DNA from: Solobacterium sp.
GTDB taxonomy: Bacteria > Bacillota_I > Bacilli_A > Erysipelotrichales > Erysipelotrichaceae
Assembly (NCBI GenBank): GCA_017543025.1
Contig: JAFYGX010000036.1
Location: forward strand, 1 to 20,850
Length of the DNA: 20,850 bases
Direction of reading: 5' to 3'
The notes beneath the pieces were generated by a model. It did no database searches and was not told where the DNA came from. It was given only the letters and a program-made list of their open reading frames with translations. Below, piece by piece: positions 14,504 through 20,643 of this stretch. How positions within the stretch are numbered: the stretch's first letter is position 1; the number at the start of each line of letters is the position of its first letter. The translations under genes and the position numbers were made by a program.

Positions 14504-15955
14504 TTATTTGCGTTTCAGCTCCGTCAGGCCAAGATCGCGCAGCGTCTGTTCGTCGAGTGCACTTCCCGAAACGCCAATCGTACTGCCGGACTGATTCTGG
14601 TAAACGTGATCTGCTGTGACGCTGTGTTCAACCGTGCGGCCGTCTGTGGTCTGGAAGGTATTGACGCCGCGGATCGCTTCAGAGGTCTTCTGTGAGATCC
14701 GGTCCATGGCGGCAGAACGGTTGTTGTAGCCTTCCATGATGATGTCGCTGGTCTGGCTGAGCGTGCGGGAAATATCGGCCTGCCGCTGCATATTGATGGC
14801 GCGGGAATTCATGGCATATGCCATTGTGCCGTTAAGCTGTGCCTGCTCCTGCATGCGTACCTGCTGATGAATCTGTTCCAGCTGCTGAACCAGGGCGGGA
14901 GCCATCTGACAGGATGCGGTGTAGTCCAGGAATACCTTCAGCAGCGCATCTGCGTAAGCAAGCGGGCCGACTGCCCAGTACATGCGCTTGCAGCCCCATT
15001 CAATCACATCAACCGGCTTGCCGGCTTCCTTGCTGTGACCAAACCCGGCCGGTTTGCCGCTGCGCTGTGCCTGCGCCTGTTCTTCCGCCATTTTGGCTTT
15101 CTGTCTTTGCATGACGCCGACAAGACCGCCGCCTTTGAAGAATTCCTTTGAAAGGAATTTTTCTTCTCCGTTGCGCATCGCTTCCATACTGCGGTTCCAT
15201 ACGGAATCATCAGATGAACCGCTCAGTACATTTCCGATGCCGCGGGCAAGCGAGGACATCGGTGCGGCGTCATAGTATTCCAGTCCGTAAAGATCTGCGC
15301 CGAAATAAATGACAAAGGGCTGACCGTTCTGTTCAAACGTGCCGCTTACCGCATGTGATTCACAGAGCAGATCCTGTATTTTCAGATCGCACTGCACATC
15401 CGGCAGGACAATTCTCGCATTGTCGTTGAACCGGCTGATGATTTTCTGTGCTTCATTCTGCCGGTTGCGGGAATAGACTGTTTCGATCGGACCGTGAGAA
15501 GAGCGGGTAATGGACGCATTTACAACTGCACCGGCAAGCGTAAAGAGATAGCTGACAGGGTCCATATACGGTCTGCGAAGATTTCTCGGAATGCCCATGC
15601 CGAGCAGAGTGGAGTTGGATTTCATTTCATAAAACCGTTCACCGTACCGGGATGCCAGCTGACAGTTATGAACCGGATCGGAAGACAGAAATGTTGTGCC
15701 GAACGGCGTGATTTCATCGATTTGAACTTCCGAATAGAGTCCCTGTACATTCCAGCCCTGCGGAACCTTTGCACTGCCAAGGGGAATACCTTTTGCAGAG
15801 TCGGTAAACTGTACGGTGACGGATTCGGGAAGCACCGCACCTGCCTGAGGTACCTCGACGGATGATCCGCAATAGGGACAGCTGATGGATACGGCATCAG
15901 CCGGAATCGGAAAGTCTGCACCGCAGTTCGGGCAGTTCAGTTTTCGTTGTTCCAT
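14504..15955 (-). CDS. Zinc-ribbon protein of unknown function, 483 aa
   Basis: I do not recognise the family. The start chosen is the ATG after AGGAGGAGA; a frame extension of 13 codons upstream lacks a binding site. A compact zinc ribbon occupies residues 8-29, with cysteines at 8, 11, 26 and 29 (CPNC...CPYC). The middle part (~45-290) is mixed alpha/beta with no membrane segment (WNVQGLYSEVQIDEITPFG, IYFGADLYGLEYYDAAPM). Residues ~285-320 are charged and glutamine-rich, and ~360-440 contain a long Gln/Met-rich helical stretch that may form a coiled coil. The C-terminus ends LRDLGLTELKRK. No signal peptide is seen, so it is probably cytosolic. It is a single-gene unit, divergent from glmU. 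Confidence 0.75.
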   Translation of the reverse strand: MEQRKLNCPNCGADFPIPADAVSISCPYCGSSVEVPQAGAVLPESVTVQFTDSAKGIPLGSAKVPQGWNVQGLYSEVQIDEITPFGTTFLSSDPVHNCQLASRYGERFYEMKSNSTLLGMGIPRNLRRPYMDPVSYLFTLAGAVVNASITRSSHGPIETVYSRNRQNEAQKIISRFNDNARIVLPDVQCDLKIQDLLCESHAVSGTFEQNGQPFVIYFGADLYGLEYYDAAPMSSLARGIGNVLSGSSDDSVWNRSMEAMRNGEEKFLSKEFFKGGGLVGVMQRQKAKMAEEQAQAQRSGKPAGFGHSKEAGKPVDVIEWGCKRMYWAVGPLAYADALLKVFLDYTASCQMAPALVQQLEQIHQQVRMQEQAQLNGTMAYAMNSRAINMQRQADISRTLSQTSDIIMEGYNNRSAAMDRISQKTSEAIRGVNTFQTTDGRTVEHSVTADHVYQNQSGSTIGVSGSALDEQTLRDLGLTELKRK

Positions 15956-16111
15956 AAATGATTCTCCTCCTGCTGTATAAAGAAAATTTAGCATGGATTT
16001 TCTGCTTTTCGATCAGACTTTTCCAGAATTGTCATCAACAGGATCCATGGGAGCGCAGGTGTGAAAAACAGCTCGCAGAAATGCGGGTGATACAGAACAT
16101 GGAAACTTTAC

Positions 16112-16130
16112 TATAATGAGTCCGGAGGAA
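16112..16130 (+). promoter_or_regulatory. glmU -10 box and ribosome binding site
   Basis: TATAAT at 16112-16117 lies just ahead of GGAGGAA at 16124-16130. The ATG inside the -10 region (16116) is rejected as the start because the good ribosome binding site lies downstream of it and serves the ATG at 16137. The -35 (GATACA near 16089) is weak. Confidence 0.45.
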
Positions 16131-16136
16131 TTGCGT

Positions 16137-17087
16137 ATGCGTAATGCGATTGTGCTGGCAGCGGGGAAAGGTACCCGGATGCACAGCGATCTGCCGAAGG
16201 TGCTGCATAAGATCGGAGATATGCCGATGGCAGAACTGATAGTGAAAAACCTGAAGCGGTGCGGTGCCGAGCGGATTGTTACGGTAGTCGGCTACGGAAG
16301 GGAAGAAGTCATGAAGGTGCTGGAAGGTCAGTGCGACTTTGCGGTGCAGGAACCCCAGCTGGGAACCGGACATGCGGTGATGCAGGCAAAACAGCTGGAA
16401 GGAGAAAAAGGCATCACGCTGGTTGTCAACGGCGATGCGGCTACAATTCAGCCGGAAACGCTGTCTGCCCTTTATGAATCGATTGAGACAGCAGATATGG
16501 CTGTCCTCACGGTGAAGCTCGAAGATGCCGGCGCTTATGGGCGCGTCATCCGCAATGAAGCGGGCGATGTTCTGAAAATCGTTGAGTTCAAAGACTGCAG
16601 TGCGTCAGAACGGCAGGTCAGGGAAATCAATACCGGTATTTATGCATTCCGGAACGAAAAGCTGTTTGAAGCGTTAGGCGAGCTGACAGACAATAACGCG
16701 CAGCACGAATATTACATTACCGATCTGGTGGAGATCTTCCGCAGAAAGGGCTGGCGTGTGACCGGCGTTCTTGCCTCGGATGAAAATGAAGTTCAGGGCG
16801 TCAATGACTGCTATGAGCTTGCCCGTTCCAATCAGTGGCTGAAAGAACAGATCAACCGCAAGTGGCTGAAAGCCGGCGTACAGATGGCTGATGCGGAAAC
16901 TGCTTATATCGGACCGTTTGTGACATTCGGTCATGATGTGGAGCTGTACCCCTGTGTATATCTTTATGGAGAAACCGTGATCGGAAACAATGTGACGATC
17001 ATGCCCGGTGCGTTTCTCAGGAATGTGAAGGCTGCAGATGGTGCGGTCATCGCACAGGGATATTATGAGGACTGCGAGCTGTCCTGA
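16137..17087 (+). CDS. glmU: Short GlmU: UDP-N-acetylglucosamine pyrophosphorylase lacking the acetyltransferase domain, 316 aa
   Basis: The N-terminal domain (~1-230) is a complete nucleotidyltransferase: LAAGKGTRMHSDLPKVLH (residues 7-24), QLGTGHAV, VVNGDAA, AYGRVIRN, IVEFKD, EINTGIYAF and NDNAQHEYYITD all match the uridyltransferase half of GlmU, which makes UDP-GlcNAc from GlcNAc-1-phosphate and UTP for the cell wall. After the linker helix (VNDCYELARSNQWLKEQINRK) only two or three left-handed beta-helix turns follow (AYIGPFVTFGHDVELYP, ETVIGNNVTIMPGAF), and the protein stops about 140 residues before the normal ~456 end. All residues for acetyl-CoA-dependent acetylation are missing. Bases after the stop encode no beta-helix in any frame, so this is not a simple frameshift. 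The neighbouring prs matches the Bacillus order. Confidence 0.85.
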   Translation: MRNAIVLAAGKGTRMHSDLPKVLHKIGDMPMAELIVKNLKRCGAERIVTVVGYGREEVMKVLEGQCDFAVQEPQLGTGHAVMQAKQLEGEKGITLVVNGDAATIQPETLSALYESIETADMAVLTVKLEDAGAYGRVIRNEAGDVLKIVEFKDCSASERQVREINTGIYAFRNEKLFEALGELTDNNAQHEYYITDLVEIFRRKGWRVTGVLASDENEVQGVNDCYELARSNQWLKEQINRKWLKAGVQMADAETAYIGPFVTFGHDVELYPCVYLYGETVIGNNVTIMPGAFLRNVKAADGAVIAQGYYEDCELS

Positions 17088-17088
17088 T

Positions 17089-17107
17089 CCGGAAACCGGC
17101 AGTTTTT
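17089..17107 (+). terminator. Possible weak terminator after glmU
   Basis: CCGG (17089-17092) and CCGG (17096-17099) form a four-pair hairpin, followed shortly by TTTTT at 17103-17107. The stem is short. A promoter just downstream suggests glmU and prs can be transcribed separately. Confidence 0.3.
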
Positions 17108-17118
17108 GCCTGAACTAC

Positions 17119-17146
17119 TTGACAGATTCTGAATATCCGTTATCCT
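17119..17146 (+). promoter_or_regulatory. prs promoter
   Basis: A perfect -35 TTGACA at 17119-17124 is followed, 16 bases later, by TATCCT at 17141-17146 (four of six to TATAAT). The transcript would begin near 17153 and carry a leader of about 105 bases. Confidence 0.55.
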
Positions 17147-17197
17147 GCGAGAGGAAACGGAAGAAATCATATTCGTTTTTGGGAGAATAACAGCTGG

Positions 17198-17218
17198 ACA
17201 CCGGTCGCAAACCGGTGT
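17198..17218 (+). other. Perfect hairpin in the prs mRNA leader
   Basis: ACACCGGT (17198-17205) pairs with ACCGGTGT (17211-17218) around a CGCAA loop. No T run follows, so it is not a terminator. It ends 24 bases before the ribosome binding site GTGAGGT and may be an mRNA-stability or regulatory element. It matches no riboswitch class I know. Confidence 0.55.
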
Positions 17219-17258
17219 ACTATCGAGACGCACAAATAAAAAGTGAGGTACTTAACTT

Positions 17259-18233
17259 ATGGTGAAGGAGACAGTCATCTTTGCGCTTACATCCAGCACC
17301 GATCTCGCATCCCGCATTGCGAAAAATCTTGGCATTGGTCTGGGCAAGATCAAAGTGGAACATTTTGCGGACGGAGAGATCATGGTAACGCCACAGGAGA
17401 TTGTCCGCGGACGATCTGTATTTATCGTTCAGAGCACATGCCCGCCGGTAACCGAGCGTCTGATGGAAGTACTTGTCTGCATCGATGCGTGCAAACGGGC
17501 GTCAGCGGGAGAAATCACCCTTGTTATGCCGTATTACGGGTATGCACGGCAGGATCGCAAAGCTGCCAGCCGTCAGCCGATCACTTCCAAGCTGGTAGCT
17601 GATCTGCTTCAGGTTGCAGGGGCTCAGCGAATCATTACCGTTGATCTTCATGCCTCTCAGATTCAGGGATTCTTCAATATTCCGATCGACGATCTGACTG
17701 CGATTCCGCTGCTTGGAAGATATTTCCGTGAAAAGAACATTTCGGAAGACAGACTGGTTGTCGTATCGCCGGATCACGGCGGAACGGTCCGCGCAAGACG
17801 GCTTGCGGAAACACTGAACGGTGCGCCGATTGCGATTGTCGATAAGCGCCGCCCGAGACCGAATGAAGTAGAAGCCCAGAATGTCATCGGTGACGTCAGC
17901 GGCAAGGACTGCATCGTTGTTGATGATATCTGCGATACAGCAGGTTCTCTCTGTGCTGCCTGCAAGATTCTCAAGGACCATGGCGCAGCCAATATCTATG
18001 TCGGAATTACGCATGGTGTATTCTCACGGGATGCGGTCGACAAGATCGAAGCATCACCGATCACGGAAATGGTTATTACCGATTCCATTCCGCTGTCGGA
18101 TGCGATCCGTGCCAAGACGACAAAGATCACACAGCTGACCATCGCGGAAATGCTGTCGGAGACAATTGAAGCGATTCAGAATCATAAGAGTGTGTCGCGT
18201 GTCTATGACATGTACGACAATTCCGTACTCTGA
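17259..18233 (+). CDS. prs: Ribose-phosphate pyrophosphokinase (PRPP synthetase), 324 aa
   Basis: Makes 5-phosphoribosyl-1-diphosphate from ribose-5-phosphate and ATP, feeding purine, pyrimidine, NAD, histidine and tryptophan synthesis in the cytosol. Family marks in order: FADGEIMV (~36-43), the ATP-binding VMPYYGYARQDRK (~89-101) with the loop ASRQPITSK, the cation-binding VDLHASQIQGFF, SPDHGG, the catalytic loop KRRPRPNEVE and the PRPP-binding VVDDICDTAGSL (loop for ribose-5-phosphate). Length is normal for class I. The ribosome binding site GTGAGGT at 17243-17249 is nine bases before the ATG. It follows glmU but has its own promoter and structured leader. Confidence 0.97.
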   Translation: MVKETVIFALTSSTDLASRIAKNLGIGLGKIKVEHFADGEIMVTPQEIVRGRSVFIVQSTCPPVTERLMEVLVCIDACKRASAGEITLVMPYYGYARQDRKAASRQPITSKLVADLLQVAGAQRIITVDLHASQIQGFFNIPIDDLTAIPLLGRYFREKNISEDRLVVVSPDHGGTVRARRLAETLNGAPIAIVDKRRPRPNEVEAQNVIGDVSGKDCIVVDDICDTAGSLCAACKILKDHGAANIYVGITHGVFSRDAVDKIEASPITEMVITDSIPLSDAIRAKTTKITQLTIAEMLSETIEAIQNHKSVSRVYDMYDNSVL

Positions 18234-18376
18234 ACAGTACCTGAAAAATCGTTAAACGCTGCAGATCTGACGGCAGATGCTCATAAGATAGTTTAATTAA
18301 TGAATGCTTTGGGTATCTGTCTGACAGGGTTAGCATGTTAAATTACCGGCACAGCCGGCAGTTCCCACTGCAAAGG

Positions 18377-18410
18377 AATACCAGTCTGGTGATACAGCAG
18401 ACTGGTATTT
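18377..18410 (+). terminator. Probable prs terminator
   Basis: AATACCAGTCTG (18377-18388) pairs perfectly with CAGACTGGTATT (18398-18409) around a nine-base loop. TTATATATTGTT follows, so the T run is interrupted. It lies about 145 bases after the prs stop. Confidence 0.6.
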
Positions 18411-18498
18411 ATATATTGTTGAGGCGAGTAGGAATATATTTTTTTCAGTATATCGCAGAAAAAGATGTTTTTTTACTATGGCAGAATTTGTATAAAAG

Positions 18499-18608
18499 AT
18501 GCTTGATAAAACGAAAAAGAACTGCGCAGCGTGTAGGAACGCCGCCATTGGCAAGGAAGTATTATGAGCCTGGACGATACAGGCTATTCCTTCGATAAGA
18601 TTATTTGA
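18499..18608 (+). other. Two tiny overlapping ORFs, uncertain
   Basis: A 22-codon frame (MLDKTKKNCAACRNA..., 18499-18567) ends in a TGA that overlaps the ATG of a 14-codon frame (MSLDDTGYSFDKII, 18564-18608). The second has AAGGAAG five bases before its ATG; the first has only AAAAG. The first contains a CxxC pair. They could be real small peptides or stumps of an older gene. I favour stumps, given the remnant character of the region. Confidence 0.2.
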
Positions 18609-18728
18609 GGTAGGTTGTGAAAATGTTCAGATAATTTGAGCAGATGGGAGAATCCCACGCACTGTTGCCGCGATGAGCAAGGTGTAAACGACGGAATCTC
18701 CAACTCTCTTTTAATAGCGACTGAGCGT

Positions 18729-18775
18729 GGAGCGAAGGAGCTCCTGGGATGGGGAATTCCCCGCGGCTTGCCGCG
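18729..18775. other. Cluster of three adjacent palindromes / hairpins
   Basis: GGAGC/GCTCC (18729-18733, 18740-18744), the perfect palindrome GGGGAATTCCCC (18751-18762) and CGCGGC/GCCGCG (18762-18767, 18770-18775) follow one another. Dense pairing just before a reverse transcriptase remnant suggests leftover structured intron RNA, but I could not match it to group II intron domains. Confidence 0.35.
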
Positions 18776-18807
18776 TAGTAGCTCACAAATGTATTATGGG
18801 GAGTAGT

Positions 18808-18972
18808 ATGATTAGTAAACCTGATAAATATCGATAGAATCAAACGTATCTCAGCATAATACCTTTGTCCACATAAGGAGGGGTTTGGAGTCCATTGGCA
18901 ATGAACATCTACCTGAATGAGCTGGACTGGGAGGTCAGCAAGGCGGGGGTTGAAATTGTACGCTATGCGGAT
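18808..18972 (+). pseudogene. Fragment of a group II intron reverse transcriptase/maturase
   Basis: Codons 18877-18972 read GGVWSPLAMNIYLNELD and then VSKAGVEIVRYAD. This matches the reverse transcriptase palm block normally written PQGG(V)xSPLLANIYL...LD...RYADD. The same frame upstream, back to an ATG at 18808, holds a TAG (18835) and a TAA (18874), the latter exactly where the conserved Gln codon before GG would be (CAA to TAA). The reading breaks after YAD, just where an inverted-repeat segment begins. Both ends of the gene are missing, so this is a dead remnant. Confidence 0.65.
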
Positions 18973-19066
18973 TTATTCCGCATAAAATTATTATTCCGCA
19001 AAACCGCTCTCCATCCTGATAATAAGGGGATTTCTAGCGGTTTTTTTAGTATTTAGCGGAATAATA
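18964..19066. repeat. Nested inverted repeats with three copies of TTATTCCGC-type sequence
   Basis: TATGCGGA (18964-18971) pairs with TCCGCATA (18977-18984). TATTATTCCGC (18989-18999) pairs perfectly with GCGGAATAATA (19056-19066). Inside the latter, AAAACCGCT (19000-19008) pairs with AGCGGTTTT (19036-19044), followed by a T run. TTATTCCGCA also occurs as a direct repeat (18974-18982 region and 18992-19000). The inner hairpin can act as a plus-strand terminator. The whole looks like the ends of a small element inserted into the reverse transcriptase fragment. Confidence 0.5.
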
Positions 19067-19161
19067 CTTTAACGGATGGAGAAGAGTATCGATAAAGAGA
19101 TGACCAGAACGCAGCTGCCTTCGGTAATCTTGCAATTAACGCTGCTTGCGCAGGGACTGTG

Positions 19162-19196
19162 AAAAAAGATTCCCGGGAGGCGATGCCCTCCGGGAA
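19162..19196 (-). terminator. Terminator of the DUF4143 ATPase gene
   Basis: On the minus strand TTCCCGGAGG pairs with CCTCCCGGGAA with one bulged base and a short loop, followed by TCTTTTTT. It begins about ten bases after the stop codon. Confidence 0.8.
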
Positions 19197-19206
19197 CCTC
19201 AAAGGA

Positions 19207-20508
19207 TCAGATAATTGCCTCATCGAGCAGGAAGTCGATGATTCCGATATTCAGAACGCCGTTATCATCATACCATCGTTTGCGGATATCATGACGAACA
19301 ATGATTTTGGGGAAGGAATCTCCGGTCAGCGCGAATGGCCTGTTTTCGGTATATACCTTATTTTCATTTTCCAGAGCATATGCAGACTGAATATAGGTTT
19401 TTCTTCCGCCGCGTGTGGCTACGAAATCAATCTCTCTGGGTACCTGCACACTGACGCCCGCTTTGTTTTTTTCGGTTCCGTAAACAATACCGATATCGAC
19501 TTCACATCCCCGGACCCGCAGGTCGTTATAAATAATGTTTTCCATGATGTGAGTCATTTCCTGCTGCCTGAAGCCGATTCTTGCATTACGGAGCCCAAGG
19601 TCGTCACAGTAGTATTTGTTCGGATAATCGAAATAGTCTTTTCCCTTGACATCATACCGCCGGCATTCCTCAAACAGATAGGCATCGATCAGATGGCCGA
19701 TATATGCCTTTACAGTGTTGGCAGCGACGGTGTTTTCTCCGCTTAGCCGCTGTCTGGAGTTCAGGGAGTTTGCAATATTGTTTGGATTCGTGAGAGATCC
19801 TACAGAAGAACACAGAAGATCCAGTACAGCAGCCAGGATGTCCTCCCGTTTGATCTTCTTTCGTTCCACAATATCTTTGAGATAGACTTCCGAAAAAAGA
19901 GCCTTCAGGTAATCCATCTTTGCCGCGTCATCCGGTCTTGAGAGAATCAGGGGCAGACCTCCGTAGAAAGCATAGTTGTCAAAGGCTTCCATTCTGTCCC
20001 CGCCCACAAAGGAATAGTACTCCGAGAAGCTTAAGGGATGCACCCGGATATCGTCGCTGCGGCCCCGGAATTCCGTGAGGATATCGCTGGACAACATTCT
20101 GGAATTGCTGCCGGTAACATAGATATCCAGATTCGGGAGGGATTTTAAGTCGTTTAACGCATCATAGAAGGTGATAGCCTTTCCTTCGGGATTATACGGA
20201 TTCGGTACCTCATCTGACATTTGTATTTCATCCACGAACAAATAGTATTGATCCGGCATAGATTCCACTTGCTCACGCACGGCCTTTGCCAGCTCAAGGG
20301 GATTTCTGTAGCGGATATCTTTTGCAAGGTCCAGTTCATAGGTAAGGATATGATCTTCCGGAACGCCCTGTTCCAGCAGATGATTTCTGAAGATCGTGCG
20401 CAGCAGATAGGATTTTCCGCAGCGCCGAATTCCGGTGATTACTTTGACCTGCCCATCCCACATGAAAGAAATGAGCTTCTTCAGATATAGATCACGTTTG
20501 ATTTCCAT
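19207..20508 (-). CDS. AAA-family ATPase with DUF4143 C-terminal domain, 433 aa
   Basis: A stand-alone P-loop ATPase of the AAA_14/DUF4143 type common in gut bacteria and archaea, of unknown cellular role. The start chosen is the ATG after GGGAGGG (20513-20519); an in-frame ATG 16 codons earlier has no binding site. Walker A is GIRRCGKSY (26-34), Walker B YYLFVDEIQ (88-96, Asp93-Glu94), sensor segment VTGSNSRML (131-139) and an arginine pair near 148-150 (FRGRSDD). The DUF4143 part spans about 200-390 (SEVYLKDIVERKKIK, NTVKAYIGHLIDAYLFEE). A nuclease-like fold with a conserved E-x-D-F segment follows (PREIDFVATRGGR). Such proteins are sometimes linked to mobile DNA, which fits the remnants on both sides. 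Confidence 0.9.
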   Translation of the reverse strand: MEIKRDLYLKKLISFMWDGQVKVITGIRRCGKSYLLRTIFRNHLLEQGVPEDHILTYELDLAKDIRYRNPLELAKAVREQVESMPDQYYLFVDEIQMSDEVPNPYNPEGKAITFYDALNDLKSLPNLDIYVTGSNSRMLSSDILTEFRGRSDDIRVHPLSFSEYYSFVGGDRMEAFDNYAFYGGLPLILSRPDDAAKMDYLKALFSEVYLKDIVERKKIKREDILAAVLDLLCSSVGSLTNPNNIANSLNSRQRLSGENTVAANTVKAYIGHLIDAYLFEECRRYDVKGKDYFDYPNKYYCDDLGLRNARIGFRQQEMTHIMENIIYNDLRVRGCEVDIGIVYGTEKNKAGVSVQVPREIDFVATRGGRKTYIQSAYALENENKVYTENRPFALTGDSFPKIIVRHDIRKRWYDDNGVLNIGIIDFLLDEAII

Positions 20509-20517
20509 AGCGCCCTC

Positions 20518-20559
20518 CCGTTGAGAACTTGGATAATATATTGTCATACTTCTCAACGG
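20518..20559. promoter_or_regulatory. Inverted repeat CCGTTGAGAA / TTCTCAACGG over the ATPase transcription start
   Basis: CCGTTGAGAA (20518-20527) and TTCTCAACGG (20550-20559) are perfect inverted copies 22 bases apart. The right arm covers the predicted transcription start near 20555, and the left arm overlaps the ribosome binding site region. This is a good candidate operator or mRNA leader hairpin for self-regulation. Confidence 0.5.
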
Positions 20560-20561
20560 AG

Positions 20562-20589
20562 ATTATACATGCTCACTGCGAATAGTCAA
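20562..20589 (-). promoter_or_regulatory. Promoter of the DUF4143 ATPase gene
   Basis: On the minus strand TTGACT (20589-20584) and TATAAT (20567-20562) are spaced by 16 bases, a strong vegetative-type promoter. The leader would be about 47 bases. Confidence 0.65.
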
Positions 20590-20643
20590 GAAGACCGTTG
20601 AGAACTTCCTTTGTAAATCAGGCAAGTTTTCAACGGCCTTCTT
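20588..20643. repeat. Long hairpin with two further CCGTTGA-AACTT copies
   Basis: A 20-base arm at 20588-20607 matches the reverse complement of 20624-20643 at 18 of 20 positions, with a 16-base loop. The core CCGTTGA(G/A)AACTT repeats the motif of the operator-like repeat next to it. CTTTT follows on the plus strand, so it may also act as a terminator. Its left edge abuts the -35 box of the ATPase promoter. Confidence 0.55.

Larger units (their letters stand above)
18234..19206. other. Gene-poor remnant region between prs and the DUF4143 ATPase gene
   Basis: About 970 bases with no intact gene of recognisable family. In order it holds the prs terminator (18377-18409), two tiny overlapping frames (18499-18608), a palindrome-rich stretch (18729-18775), the remnant of a group II intron reverse transcriptase (18808-18972), a set of nested inverted repeats (18964-19066) and the terminator of the minus-strand ATPase gene. 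Between 19072 and 19161 a 27-codon frame (starting ATG at 19075, MEKSIDKEMTRTQLPS..., ending LLAQGL) follows an in-frame stop. It may be another gene stump, which I cannot identify. Confidence 0.5.

Noticed and set aside
16116..16136. An earlier ATG start for glmU
   Set aside because: That ATG lies in the TATAAT -10 box and upstream of the GGAGGAA site, which serves the ATG at 16137.
17147..17258. A known riboswitch in the prs leader
   Set aside because: Apart from the single hairpin I see no conserved core of the purine, PRPP/guanidine (ykkC) or other classes I know.
18335..18598. An 87-codon plus-strand frame after prs
   Set aside because: It runs through the perfect terminator hairpin at 18377-18409 and lacks a ribosome binding site.
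18601..18843. An 80-codon minus-strand frame
   Set aside because: It covers the palindrome cluster and resembles no protein; the opposite strand carries the reverse transcriptase remnant.
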